From contig NC_134018.1 in assembly GCF_040712315.1 (NCBI RefSeq), positions 14,094,835-14,158,834 on the forward strand: DNA of 64,000 nucleotides, in the 5' to 3' direction. Below are positions 1-11,742 of the stretch, in pieces. Below the pieces are notes generated by a model. It worked only from the letters and a program-made list of their open reading frames with translations. It made no database searches and was not told the DNA's origin. A program made the translations under genes and the position numbers. The DNA comes from Castanea sativa. Taxonomy: Eukaryota; Streptophyta; Magnoliopsida; Fagales; Fagaceae. Position 1 is the stretch's first letter, and every line of letters begins with the position of its first letter.

Positions 1-242
1 GCATGGGTCGATGGTGGGTTTTTGGTTTTGATTTTGGATTTTGGGTTCTGTGGAGATCGGACTTTTGGGTTGGTGGTTTTGTTGGGGTCCGGTAGGCGAT
101 CGGCATGGTTGTTGATGGTGGGTTTTTCTGCAAATTTTTTTTTTGGGATTGTTGTGATTTGCTGGGCTGCTGATGATTTTTTGTTGTGATTTTGGTATGG
201 ATTTTTAGATTTTGGTATGGAGCTACAGTGCGATTTCTGGTA
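1..242. other. Intergenic, no gene seen
   Basis: T- and G-rich low-complexity DNA left of a hAT insertion. The reading frames here are short, lack recognisable motifs and run into the inserted element. I see no host gene, promoter or RNA. Confidence 0.6.
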
Positions 243-439
243 CTTGTTTGTAGGGGTGTGCAAAAAACCGACGAACCAAAAAAACCGCTTCAAACCGACC
301 GAACCAACTTGTTTGTACTGGTTTTTTCGATTCGATTTCGGTTCGGTTCAGTTTCGGTTTTTTATAAGATAAAACCGAAAATTTCGGTTCAGTTGTCGGT
401 GGAAAATTTTAATGCCCCGAACCGACCGAACCGAACCGA

Positions 440-440
440 T

Positions 441-523
<83 letters not shown>

Positions 524-524
524 T
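440..524. repeat. (TTTA)n microsatellite
   Basis: About 21 uninterrupted TTTA units inside the hAT element. It creates the repetitive reading frame at the end of an otherwise meaningless ORF. Confidence 0.95.
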
Positions 525-540
525 GTCAAGTAGGAGTTTG

Positions 541-593
541 TAGCATAGTGGTATTCTGTGGCTTTAATGACTAAGCGGTCCCTCGTTCGAGCC
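541..593 (+). other. tRNA-like A box / B box pair (SINE-head-like)
   Basis: TAGCATAGTGG at 541-551 matches the pol III A-box pattern TRGYNNARNGG. CGTTCGAGCC at 584-593 resembles a B box, about 32 nt further on, which is tRNA-like spacing. A T-rich run follows at about 613-627. The surrounding DNA cannot be folded by eye into a convincing cloverleaf, so I read it as a possible SINE head or decayed tRNA relic, not a tRNA gene. Confidence 0.3.
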
Positions 594-1433
594 TTCGCCC
601 ATACATTTTTGAGTTTTTTTTTTTTTTAACCAAAACCCTAGCTCTTATTCTTATATTTATAAGCTCTCACCTCTTACCCTTTTCTAATTTTCTTTCCAGC
701 CGCCAGTCCACAATTTTTTTTCTCTCACCATTTTTTTCCCAGTTGTCAACCTTGCCTCCGGCTCTTCCCCCACCGATCGCTCCAACCCCCTCCAATGCGC
801 CGACCAGTACACTTCACTCTCCACACGCCGGCCTTCCTACTCCGGCCTCTACACGCTGTCCTTCCTACGCCGGCCTCCACATGCCGGTCTGTTTATATCA
901 AAGAAACTTTGGTTTCAGTTTGGTTTTTTTTTTTTAGTTTCTGTATTGAGCTTCTAATTGTTAAAAAAGATCGAAGCTTTATTGTTTTTTGAGATTGAAT
1001 TGGTATGTGGAATCCGAATATGTTTCTGGGTTTTGTTTGTTTTTAAAAGATTGGATCTTAGATCGGATCTTTGCATATATGCTTGTTTTCTGGGGGTATT
1101 TGGATCGATTTAGATGATTGTAGAAGCTAAAATAATAGTGGGTTTTGAATTTGTGATTGTCCCGTGTGCTTGGTTGTTTATATTCTGGGTTTGTTTATTT
1201 TTTCAATTTCTTCTCTTTTTTATATTCTGGGTTTGTTTATTTTTTCTCTTTGTTTGCTTTCAAATCGAAAAAACACCAAAACCGACCGAAACCGAAATCC
1301 AACCGAAACCGATTGATTTCCAATTATTTCGGTTGGTTTCGGTTGAAGATTTCACACACCGAAAGTTTCGGTTTCAGTTGGCCAGCACTCAGAAAACCGA
1401 CCGAAACCGAACCGAAACACCCCTACTTGTTTG

Positions 1434-2369
1434 ATTTGGGTGATTTTTTTGTTGTGATTTGCTTGTTGTTTGCTGGGTACGAGTTTGCTAGAGGATGAGG
1501 CCAGTGCTAGAGGTTGAGGGAGAAAGAGAGGAAAGGAGGAGAAAAAGAGAAATAGCAAAGAAAGGATTAAAAAAGAATATTTAAATAAAATGGGAAAAAA
1601 AATAGAGTTTTTGAATGTTGGGTGTATTATGAAATGGTATGGTATAATTGATAAAGTAGTTTTTTAGATGGTAAAATAGGATAGAATTAGAAAAAATCAT
1701 TGCTGATGCTCTAACAGACCAGTTGAAGCAAAGGAGTCAACTGGGCAGTTATCAACTTCAACCAATTCGCCTTTGCAATATCACACTACAAAACCAAATG
1801 GGCTTGGGCCCATATTTATTCCGATTTATAGTCCAGGAAGACCCCTTCAATTATGTATGACTATTAACTATCGTATTCGTGGCATGCTGCAAGCAACTTT
1901 GCAAAAAATAAATGAGAGGTGCTGCTACGTTCACAATTTTTTCATAACAAATCATAAGTGGTTAGTTGTTATTGGTTCAAATTTGAACCTAACACACTAA
2001 AATTATTTTTTTGCCCCAACAATAATAACCAATAACAACTTGCCACTTAGAATTTGCTGTAAAAATATTGTCAACATATTATTTCTCAAAATAAAAACCG
2101 TAAGAAATTTGGTAATGTCAACATTTGACCTCTTTTTTTAATTTTTCGTCAGGCTAGTTTTAGCCACGTAAAACGCAGTGACAACATGGTTGTCCATAAG
2201 GCAAAGTTCAGGTTGGTTAAAAAACATTCCTCAAGTTGTAGCCCCTTGTGTAATTCGTGAATCGTGATTTTTTTTCCCAATAAATTCTTGACTGGATTCT
2301 AAAAAACAAAATTTTGAGAAGACTTCATAGTTTGAAAGTTGAAATTAATGGTTTTGGTACCAAGAGGGT
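1434..2369. other. Intergenic, contains a MITE
   Basis: Apart from the MITE at 1927-2075, this is AT-rich DNA with no ORF I can support. The stretch at about 1500-1560 is purine-rich. Confidence 0.5.
1927..2075. mobile_element. Small foldback MITE
   Basis: The left arm (acgttcacaattttttcat...aagtggttagttgttattgg) pairs with the right arm (ccaataacaacttgccactt...gtaaaaatattgtcaac) around a short centre. Related foldbacks recur at about 8310-8470, 26150-26300 and 28520-28670, which makes this a dispersed family. The ends are diverged and I could not fix a TSD. Confidence 0.6.
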
Positions 2370-2784
2370 AAAATTCTCTGTCTGATAGTGCTTCAGTTGA
2401 GGAAGTGATATTTGATGAAGAATATCATAATGCTAGGTATAATGATGAAGTGAAAGATCTTGGAGGCCTTGAGCAAGGAGAGCAATATCCTCCACTACAA
2501 ATTGTTGAACTTCATGAAAGGAAGTGTACAGTGTACTGGAGAATATCAAGTAGTTAATTTCGAGAATATTTGGGCTTTTGATGAGGGGGAGCTAAGAAAT
2601 TGGATTATGGATATTCAATGTGAAATCTATTCTTTAAAAATGAAATGTATCAACTTTGATAAAATTTTCATAGTGTTAGTGAAGATAATGAAGAAAGTTG
2701 AAACTAGCGTTGGCTTGACCGTCATAAATACTAATTGAAGAAATAGTTGAAGATCTCTTCCCTTAGCGAGTTGGAAGGGGAGAT
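2370..2784 (+). pseudogene. Copia-type retrotransposon 3' internal remnant
   Basis: This stretch lies immediately upstream of an LTR and ends in a purine tract (aggggagat, 2776-2784) that fits a polypurine tract. It holds only scattered short frames, including one of 92 codons at 2460-2738 with no recognisable motif. The left edge is approximate and the remainder of the element is missing, so this is a 5'-truncated copy. Confidence 0.5.
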
Positions 2785-3272
2785 TGTTAGGTGCATGACA
2801 CTATTGTGATCCAGCCCATACTTAATTAGATTTCACATTAAATGAAGTAGTTCGACATCTCTTTCAAGCCTCTAAAGTCAGCCTACTTTATGCACAAAAG
2901 GTGGTGCTAGGTGGGTGAGAGAAGATATGCATAAAGATAAGAAAAATGGATGAAGGGATTTAATTGGGGCTATCCAGCCATTTGGTTATAAGAGAACAAC
3001 CAAAAGAGAGAGATGTGTGTGGAGAAAAATATACAGAAGAGAGTGCAAAGTGTTGTTTCCTCTGAGAGAAAAATAGTATGTGAATAAAAGAAAAATAATG
3101 AGATTTTTCTTTAGCCGTGAGTCATACACAAGATTTATTGTAATTAATTTGATAATAATAATATCATTTAGAGTTTATCCAGTAATTTTTCTCTTTAGCT
3201 AAATGTGTGTTCTTGAGTACAATTGCTATTTTGAGAAGGTAATTTTTGTGATAATATTTTTGGGACCTAACA
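2785..3272 (+). repeat. LTR (3' LTR of truncated copia-type element)
   Basis: It starts TGTTAGGTGC and ends GGGACCTAACA, giving the inverted TGTTAGG/CCTAACA termini expected of an LTR of 488 bp. A purine tract sits just before it. No partner LTR exists in the window, because the 5' part of the element is gone. Confidence 0.7.
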
Positions 3273-4240
3273 ATATGCACCACCACCTTGATCTAAGTAC
3301 TTGATAATTTCTCCTAAATTAAAAGTGCCCTACACCTTAAAACCTTCAATCCTTATATAAAAATGTCATATCACCTACAATCCATAACCATAAGCCCGGA
3401 ACTTTTCTTAGAACGCAAGTTGCATGGCCATGGAAACCGTAAAGTTGAAAGCCAACAATGAGCTGTAAATATCTTTCTTTCCCTATCAACAAGTAAATTT
3501 CTGCTTTTGCCATAGAAGAGTACACTCGAGAAGGAAAGCTTCGGAAATGGGGTATTAGCCACAATTTGTTTTTTAGAGCAGTTTGAAAGGACCCCTCATG
3601 TTGAAGGCTAGAGAGGTTGGTCGGGCTTAGATTTCGTGTTAACCCACTAACCCACCCAATCAAGAAGTATTTAAGGAACCTTAAACTGCTACCAACTATC
3701 ATAGCATGGGTTGTCAATTGATCCAGTAAAGTCGGGTTTGCCGGATCTCCATGTCAGAAACCCCAACACTCGACCCAATAATCTGATCGGATTTTGTAGG
3801 TACCGATCACTCAAATTCGTAATCAGCTGAAACTCGCTATGTCCACCCAACTCAGACAGGTGGGTTGGGTGGGTGTTTGCCCATCCCCACTCCTCAACCC
3901 TTCAACATATGATCGCTTTCACAGATAGTGAGAATGTGCATAAATGCAATGACTATAGAATTTGTTACTTCTGATTGCCAAAATAAAAGAACCTAATCCA
4001 AGACAATATGACAAAAGTTCAAAAGCTCCCTTCACAAACTGTACATAGATTCTGCAAAATAAGCAGTTTGACTACTATCAACCTACCATCCACCCATATA
4101 TTGAAGTGACCAACTAATAATTTCGGCATCATATTTCATTCTTATTTGTGTATTTATGACATGCAGGCAAGGAGAAAAAAAAAAACCATCTAGACTTCGT
4201 GAGTTCGACAGATTTACAGGGGGGTTTAGCTAAAAGGAGT
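3273..4240. other. Intergenic, downstream of the anchor-protein gene
   Basis: No supported gene. About 3610-3890 is rich in CCCACC/GGGTTGGG motifs and looks like a decayed transposon end. The 123-codon reading frame on the minus strand at 3346-3717 has no motif or codon pattern suggesting a real protein. The gene's 3' UTR should lie at the right edge. Confidence 0.45.
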
Positions 4241-7200
4241 CTAGCCACGCTTCAACACCACCACCATGATAACCAGTACTGCCAACCCCATGAAGGACGC
4301 TCCTAGGGTCCTATCCATGAAGGTTTTGCTGGTATTTCCATCGTCTTCAGAAGTACTCTCTGATGCTGAATGTCCAAAGATATTTTGAAAGTAGTTGGAC
4401 ACATTGCTCACCATCTCTTGAACTTTAAGCTTAATGTTCTCCATAATATTCATAAACCCACCCTCTGAGTTTCCAGTTTCATTTTCAACAGATAAATTTT
4501 CAACAGATAATTCTTCAAACTTCTTAGCCGGTTGCACATCATTGAACTCATCACCTACAACAGATTTCTCTAGGTTAGCAACCATATCTGGTATATGAGA
4601 CCTACTTAAAGAAACATGCTTAAGTAAATTGACTAATGGGCCAAAAATAAAACAAAAATATTAAACAACACTTACTTCTCTGGTGTGACTGCAAGAAATC
4701 CTTAAGCACATGATTATCCATCATGGCATTCCAGACATTTGGGTCACAAGCAATTGAGGCAACAACAGTCTGGGGATGAAACAAAAACAGAAATATAATC
4801 ACAGAAAGATTATATTGGTCAGTCATCATAGATATCCAGGTAGGTGAAACCTTGAAAATATTAAACTTATCTGAGACAGTCAATGAACATATATTTGGCT
4901 CTGATAGAACATAATATAAGAGAGCGAAAAATCTGAAGAAGCCTTTTAGGTTTAATTATCAATTGTTGTTTACACTGAACCCTCCAAAAAGATAGGATTC
5001 GGATGAGCCTTAAGCATTCCATGAATTATTATATGGGAGAGGGAAGTCAATCATTACCTGAGCTTCAGGGCTTCCATTGAGTAACTTAAATGCCTGAAGG
5101 ACATGGTTTGGCACAGGAGCAGTTGGTGTATCCTTAAAGATGACACAAGATTTAGTCTCTAACTCAGGGCTTGAAAGTAGAGACAAACCAGGAACATGAT
5201 TTGCAGCAAAAATATCACCAGATCCATTGGATTTTGGTGATGATAGGTATACCCTGCAAAATAATATATTCAATATGGTGCACACAGTTAACACCCCCCA
5301 ACCGGTTCTCCCACCAAAAAAACAACAGTAACTTTAAAACTCAATTTAATCCATTTCTGTTCAAATTTCAAGAACGCTAAAAAATTCATTAACTTAGAAA
5401 TATCCATCCCTAAATCTTTGAGACATCATCATTTTCTATTTTATTTTAGGTCTAATCGAAGATCATGACCCCAAGTCATCTCAACCCACTCAAAACTGTA
5501 TCTCCTTCCTAGGAGATTGAAACAACTGAAGCTTAGCTGACTTTTATGTAGACCAAAATTAGCAAGTAAACACTTCTATATTCATCCCAAATCTAATTAC
5601 TTTGAAAACAATCCCTCTTACAGTACTACATGACATTACAGAAACAATCCTCCCAAAAAGGATGTTCAGTGAATAATGAGACATTGGTAAATAAATGGAA
5701 CCAAGTACGGGAATGCCCATAGCATATCATCATTTAATACGTTTAAATTAAATTTAAGACTATTGAATCCATACTGAACATCCTCACAGTAATTCTAAAT
5801 GCAATTGAAGAGATTCCCAGGAAAACCCAAAGAGATACACGACCAACACAACCTTGTGGTTTTAGGCTCTAAAATACACGTTAACCTCACAGTCAATTCC
5901 ATAACCTGTCTTGAAAGAAACCACCTCACTTGTACTATCTCCAAAACACAAAGAAAATAGATGTTGGAGAGTACAAAATGTTACAGATGAGTGCATGTAT
6001 TCTCAAAATTGCATCTTTCAAATAGAGAGCCTATGCTTTGACGTGAGTAGGCAGTGTGCATTCAACCCACCAAACCCAACCTGACCGAGATAACACAGCC
6101 CAACACTACAATTTTTCCTAAAATTTTCCCATCCATTAGTATTATGTTCAGTTGTGCAAATTGTTATCATTTATTGAATAGTGGACTTAAATAGTTGAAT
6201 GCAAATCCTATTTTTTTAATATTTGACATAAATGGCCTTAACCCAATGGCTCAACCCAACCTGAACCCTACATGTTGGGTTTGGCTTGAGATTTTGCAAC
6301 TCATAAAGGTTAAGGTTGGATTGAAAAAAATACCTAAACCCAACCTAACCGACACACACCCTAAATGTAACTATGCTACTACGGATAAAAAAAAGTAGTT
6401 GATAGAATAAAATTTGAAGGGACATTAATCTAAACAAACATAAAAATTATAAAAAATAAAAAAAAAATAGCAACTATTTTAATTCAAAATAAATTACACA
6501 ATAATAAAAAAAAATCACACATTATACAATATATTATAAACACATTTCCACACACAAATGCATATAAAATTAAAAGAATAGCGCAAACACATTTCATGGG
6601 ACATTAATCCAAACAAACATAAAAATTATAAAAATAAAATAAAATAAAAAATAGCAACTATTTTAATTCAAAATAAATTACACAATAATAAAAAAAAATC
6701 ACACATTATACAATATATTATAAACACATTTCCACACACAAATGCATATAAAATTAAAAGAATAGCGCAAACACATTTCATTGAACATTATAGGAATCGA
6801 ACATAGCAGCACATCATCAATAAGATAGTCCAAGATACCCAATATCGAAATGAATCACATTAACACATTTTTAAACCCCAATTTCACATATAACTGCTCT
6901 GCCCATGTGATTCCAATTGTGAGCATGACAGTAGCAATTTCCTTTGTCATACTCAGTTACTCAGTTTTCTTGAGGAAAAAAGAAACTAGTGTCTCTAATA
7001 ACATATATAATTTTTTTTTATTACTTAATACCATGAAATGTAATGCTTAAAGCTTCAATTTTTAGTGTTTTCCTTTTAAATTCAAAAAAGAAATGACTTT
7101 CAATTCAGGAAAAAAAAAATATCTTTCCAAAATTTTGCTAAGTAACCAAAACCAAACACAAAGTAATCCAGTCACTAAATTACAGGCATAGCAACATAAT

Positions 7201-7653
7201 AATCTAAACCCAAAGATTCGATGAAAGATCAAAAATGAAATAAAATTCAGAAGCTCAAAAATTCGATGAAAAATCAAAAGGTTTGAATCGAAGTGAAATA
7301 TACTTATCCAGTGCGTCTTTCAATTCAGTGGTGGCCTCCTTGGCCTCCTCAAAGCTCGGCACGCCACCGAAGACGAGCCTCGGCATCGGCTCCTCTGCCT
7401 CCATCACCAGAGTCTCCTCACCGTCGGCGAACTCCCAGTCGTCCCACGCCGCCGGCACCGGCATCTGAATCGGCGCCGCCGCGTCACCGGATGCGGACTT
7501 CGCCGAAAAGATCGCGGAAACAGGGCGCGAGGCGTTGCGCACAGACTGCTCGGACGGCGGCACGGACGGCATGCCGCGGAGGCCGTGGCTGACGCCGACG
7601 ACTCCGACTCCGGCGACCTTGGCCGCCGCTCTCATGGCTCCTCCTCCTCCCAT
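4241..7653 (-). CDS. Four-exon gene, tail-anchored protein of unknown function
   Basis: Exons on the minus strand are 7653-7304, 5253-5058, 4769-4676 and 4587-4241. They join in frame to 987 nt (328 residues plus stop) with good GT-AG sites: donors GTATAT, GTAATG and GTAAGT; acceptors TTTTGCAG, CCCCAG and ACCAG. The start is the first ATG after a TATA box and CT-rich leader. Residues 1-30 are Gly/Ala-rich with a few Arg and could be a targeting sequence. Residues about 70-110 hold an acidic stretch including WDDWEF and an EAKEA helix. The middle is Ser/Pro-rich, and the exon 3/4 part (VWNAMMDNHVLKDFL, then KLKVQEMVSNVSNYFQN) looks helical. Residues about 310-325 (ASFMGLAVLVIMVVVL) form one membrane span, followed by KRG, as in tail-anchored proteins. 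I do not recognise the family. Intron 1 (5254-7303) is large and carries a recent tandem duplication. It is the only host gene here that looks functional. Confidence 0.85.
6419..6781. repeat. Tandem duplication (2 x about 180 bp) in intron 1
   Basis: Unit 1 is 6419-6597 and unit 2 is 6598-6781; both begin GGGACATTAAT and run through ATTTCAT. They differ by a few A-tract length changes near the start and are otherwise almost identical, so the duplication is recent. It lies in intron 1, away from splice sites. Confidence 0.9.
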
Positions 7654-7705
7654 TGATTTGGAAACCCTAACCCTAGAGAATTTCCGTTAAAGCTCAAAGC
7701 ACGCT

Positions 7706-7725
7706 ATCTCTCTCTCTCTCTCTCT
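7706..7725 (-). repeat. CT/GA microsatellite in the 5' leader
   Basis: On the transcribed (minus) strand this is a GA run about 55 nt upstream of the ATG. Such dinucleotide runs are common in plant leaders. Longer versions sit in the two duplicated 5' fragments at about 10095-10131 and 27570-27627. Confidence 0.8.
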
Positions 7726-7796
7726 AATCTGTGAGAAATGAGAAAAGGAATTGGATGAGAAATGATGAGTCGAATGAGAGTAGGAAAAGGAAAGGT

Positions 7797-7803
7797 TTTT
7801 ATA
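7797..7803 (-). promoter_or_regulatory. TATA box of the anchor-protein gene
   Basis: TATAAAA on the minus strand (within CTATAAAAACC) lies about 145 nt upstream of the ATG at 7653. That predicts a start site near 7770 and a leader of about 120 nt containing the GA run. The duplicated 5' fragments keep a similar TATAAAT at the same relative place. Confidence 0.65.
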
Positions 7804-9421
7804 GGATATGGCCCACGCCAACATAATAATAATAATATCTTTTTATTAATATTTTTCTTTTTTTTTTAAATGATAATTCTAGTTCTGCGGATAACATAAT
7901 TTGAAGGATATATGTGTCAGTGGCGAAAGAACTGGAACTGCCCAACAACAGTTAGCTTAAGCTTCGCAAAATCTTCAGAGTTACCTTAACCGTCCGATTC
8001 ATTTTATACCGTAACAAGCGTTTTTTCTTCTTTATATACCCAAAAAATAATAATAATAATAATAATCAAAGCTTGTTTAGGAATTATTTTTATAAATATT
8101 TTAAAAAAATATAATTAATGCGTTAAATGCATTAATTTAAGAATTATTTTTAAAAATATTTTTTGAGAAAATAATAAAGTAATAATTTTTATTTTATTTT
8201 ATGAATTTGAAAGTGGTAATTTTTTTTTTCTAAAATAGTTTATTGACAATTATTCTAAAAGCACCCATCAATGTGACCCTAAATATTTTTTTCACGATAA
8301 ATTATAAATGATAAGTTATTTTTTTTATAGGATAAATGATAAGTTATTATTTGTTCTAATTTAAACCCACATTTGAAATTACTTTGTACCCATCAATAAT
8401 ATTCAATACCAACTTGACACTTACAATTTTTTGTAAAAGTATTGTAAAAATATTGTTGACATAGTATTTTTATTCAAGTAATGAGATTCACAATAAATAT
8501 GAGTGGAAAGAGTATCATTTTACCATATTCTGAGTGTACCTAATAATCACTCAATTTCTTAGAGTAAAACTACATCCATAAACAATTTTCATAACAATTT
8601 TTTCAACACTTAAGTTGGTCTTTTTTTTTCTTTTAGATAATCAGTTGAGTTGGTATGTATTTGTTGGTTTTCATTTGGGCGGTGAAACCAATTTTTTACT
8701 TACCTATAACAATTTGTCATCTTGGCAGTTATGAATATTTTTTTGTGTTTGTAGACTGATTGTGTTATTAGGTAAATAATGGCAAAGGTGGAATTTGAAC
8801 CATAAATAAGGGTAAAAGATGTTGTTATGTCCAAATTATGACTTGAACCCTGGTCAAGCCCTCGTTAATTTTGTATATGTGAATATGAAGCCAAAAGTAA
8901 GGGGATGTAAACTAGTTAAGTTGAATCCAATATTAAAAGCTCAAGATTGGTTTTTTTTTTTTTTTTTCGAACACAAGTCAAGTTCGAGCATCACTATTTG
9001 TTCAAGTTTGATTCATTTTTTATTGTTAAAGAAGTTAGATATTGCTCACGAACTATTTGATTAGCATATTATTTTCACAGTAGGATTCAGATAACTTAAT
9101 TAGTAAAGCCTCTTGTCATCGAATAAAAGCTTTGGAATTGAAACCATGTATACATAAAAAAAACTAATTAGTATCTTGCTTTGATGATAAAGTGTGATAG
9201 CCTTAGAGTTTAAATTCTATCCTATCTAAAAATAAATTTTAAGAAGATAACTTATTTTCACATATATAGTAAACACTACAACTAAAATTTTCACACTTTT
9301 CTCAAATCTATGGTAATATTTGCAACTAAATTATAGTTGAAAATACTTTATTTGATTTAATTAGATAGAATGAATTTTTTCGTTTATAAACTTATAAAAA
9401 TTAGATTTATGAACTTTGTAT

Positions 9422-9465
<44 letters not shown>

Positions 9466-9989
9466 GTAAAATTTAGAAAAAATCCAATTAGATTCTACAA
9501 TTGAAGTCCAATTTTGCGCCATGTGTTTTAAATTATTTATTTTTAGAGAGAGTTTTGTTTCTTAATTTTGGAGTCAAATGTGGGATCATATCATAAATAT
9601 TATTGCATATAAAAACCAAAGAGTCTAGAATTAATAAACATAAATATCTATATATATAATTTTAAAATGGACAATTTACATTTTCTACCTAATAATATTC
9701 TAAAAGTCTTTTTAAAGAGTAAAAAAAATATATGAATGACTATCAATAATGTTAAAATTATATATGTAAGAATTATGTTATGCATCTTAATGTATATATT
9801 TTAAGCATATTCATGAATATGCATGGAATTATAAGCTAGTTATATATAAATCTTACTACAAAATGGACTGTTATATTATCAATGAATTACAAATAATTTG
9901 ATATTTCATGAACTTATTTACAAAATTAAACAATCTTTTTTTGTGTGACAAATACACAATCTAAAATCTCAAGTTTTTAAGTATATTTT
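7804..9989. other. Unit A spacer with two MITE-like foldbacks
   Basis: No gene. From about 7954 this DNA is repeated at 25778 onwards, marking the left edge of the tandem duplication. Two small foldback elements lie at about 8310-8470 and 8577-8760; the second is bounded by aattttcataacaatttttt and taacaatttgtcatcttggc. A (TA)n run is at 9429-9464. The remainder is AT-rich. Confidence 0.6.
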
Positions 9990-10090
9990 TGTACGACTCT
10001 GATTCCAGCAACCTTAGCCACTAGTCTGAAGGCCCCTTTGCCTCCCATGGATTTTGGAAACATAAATCCTAGAGAATTCCTGTGAAAGCT

Positions 10091-10135
<45 letters not shown>

Positions 10136-10215
10136 TGGAATTGGAAAAGATGAGAAATGATAGTCGGGTGAGAGGTGTAAAAGGAAATATATTTATAAGT
10201 TATCGCCCACCAGAT
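9990..10215 (-). pseudogene. Duplicated 5' end (promoter, leader, first codons) of the anchor-protein gene, copy 1
   Basis: On the minus strand an ATG at 10048 opens MGGKGAFRLVAKVAG, matching MGGGGAMRAAAKVAG of the real gene. The leader keeps the GA run (about 10131-10095), and a TATAAAT upstream matches the real promoter. Similarity stops after about 18 codons, so there is no downstream gene body. A second copy sits at about 27455-27720 in unit B, so this fragment was made before the 7.1-kb duplication. Confidence 0.75.
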
Positions 10216-11467
10216 TATAATAATATCTTTTATTTATTAATTTTTCTTAAAAAATAAGATAATTATTTTAATGTGGGTATATAGTATATACTTATGAGGG
10301 TAAGGTAATTTGAAGCAGCATCGATAGGGATCTGGGAAGTAGTGAAGTACAGTTTTAGCCAAAAAGAAATTGGATTCTTACTAACTGTCGGATTCAATTG
10401 AAATAAGCCATTTTATTAGAAAAGTAGTGAGATTGTTGGAATTAGAACCATAGGCGTGAAAGACTATAAAGTATGCTATGTTATTATGATTGGGTTATCA
10501 TTTGAACCATAATCAATAAACCTCGTTAATATATATATATTTGATAGTTAAAACTGGAAAGTAAAGTTTGAAGATGTGTAGGTTGAAAATAATAAGAGAT
10601 ATTAAGAACTATAAGACTCTTGATATAAGCCCTCGTTATGTTTTTTAGGTGAGGAAATGGAAAATAGAGGGTTGTAAACTAGTTTGAGCCAGGACAAAAA
10701 TGAAAAGTTCAAAATTTTTTTTTCCAAACAGTGTAAATTCTACAATGAAAGACATGTTGCTACTGTAAGTTCTATTTTTACTAGCCTCTCATCTTACTTT
10801 CATTAGTTTTTATTATTTTATTATTTATTATTATTTTTTAATGAAGAAAAAGAGGGTTCTTTGGGATGGAGTCAACAACTCCACTCCATATGACAACAAT
10901 AAATAATATCACGTATACCACCAGAATCTAGACAAGGTTATCATTGTGGGCACAATATATTTGTTTATTTGTTTTTTTAATTTTATTTTTTATACAAGAT
11001 AGAATTATACTCTAGCCTAATCTAAGTGTATATGTGTGTGAAGTTCCCTCCTAGAGACTTGAACCCCGGCCCTTATCTCTCACACCCCACAAACACTTAT
11101 ACTTGTGGAGTGACCATCGCACCAAAAGTGTGTGTGGTGGTGGACACAATATATTTGTTGAAGTACTACTGCCTATATTTTAGGGGTTCTTGGATTTTAC
11201 TCCTTAAATTATTTTTTTACCACATCAACGGATACTTGTATCGCCACATCATTTAAAAAAAAGACTAAATTAAATCTAAAACACGTGACAACCAAAATCC
11301 TTGAAATCCAAAATCCCTAAATCATGTCTCTCTCTCTCTCTCTCTCTCTCTCGCTCTCTCTCCTGGTGGCACCAGGTCTCAGTTTTCGTAAAACCACAAA
11401 CCTATAGATAACCACAACCTCAGGACACAACAAGAATATGCATTTTGACTGGTGCTCCCTCTTAATA
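10216..11467. other. Unit A spacer
   Basis: AT-rich DNA matching unit B (about 27720-29380) up to about 11215, after which the units diverge. A (TC)n run lies at about 11324-11361. No supported gene. Confidence 0.5.
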
Positions 11468-11742
11468 CTAACTTTGGCCGTAGCATTGAATCTGGTCATT
11501 GGAGCTTTTAAAAGCAGATTGCTTAAAGCTGAAACAGCCCAAGCCTTTCTCAAGGTACTGCTGATGGTATTCCTCTACTTGGTAGAATTTCTTGGCAAGT
11601 AGTATCTCAGTACAATCTTCTTGTTCAAGAGCTTCTGTTGTCATTCCAAAGACTCCCTGATCACTACATTTTCTTGCTTACATGTATAGAAGTATATACC
11701 AGATCTGTATTGTGTCCCCACATCATTTCCCTGCACACCAAG
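11468..11742 (-). pseudogene. Peptide methionine sulfoxide reductase A (MsrA) fragment
   Basis: The minus-strand translation includes QGNDVGTQYRSGIYFYT, then EILLAKKFYQVEEYHQQYLE, FKQSAFKSSND and a final CYG-like end before TAG (11470-11468). These match the conserved middle and C-terminus of plant MsrA, which reduces methionine-S-sulfoxide. The N-terminal catalytic GCFW region is absent, and one in-frame TGA follows the residues RESLE. It is therefore a dead 3' fragment of about 90 codons. It exists in unit A only, so it arrived after the unit duplication or was lost from unit B. No poly(A) or TSD was identified to tell retroposition from DNA-level capture. Confidence 0.8.

Larger units (their letters stand above)
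251..1425. mobile_element. Non-autonomous hAT transposon with 8-bp TSD
   Basis: The left end reads TAGGGGTGTGCAAAAAACCG and the right end finishes ...CACCCCTA, so the termini are inverted. Both flanks carry the same 8-bp sequence CTTGTTTG (243-250 and 1426-1433), the size typical of hAT insertions. Subterminal DNA is full of ACCGAACCGA/TCGGTT motifs in inverted arrangement. No transposase (no dimerisation domain, no long ORF) is visible in the 1175 bp, so it must have been mobilised in trans. The interior holds a TTTA microsatellite, a tRNA-like A/B box pair and a C-rich stretch (about 680-900) that may be captured host sequence. Confidence 0.85.

Noticed and set aside
186..533. 115-codon reading frame
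   Set aside because: Runs across the hAT boundary and the TTTA microsatellite; no protein character.
541..600. A tRNA gene
   Set aside because: A and B boxes are present but no acceptor stem or anticodon arm pairs convincingly by eye.
743..1498. Overlapping Pro-rich and Phe-rich frames in the hAT element
   Set aside because: Short overlapping frames without motifs; at most a captured fragment, noted under the hAT element.
3346..3717. 123-codon minus-strand frame
   Set aside because: No homology recognised, overlaps a transposon-like CCCACC-rich stretch, no promoter or splice context.
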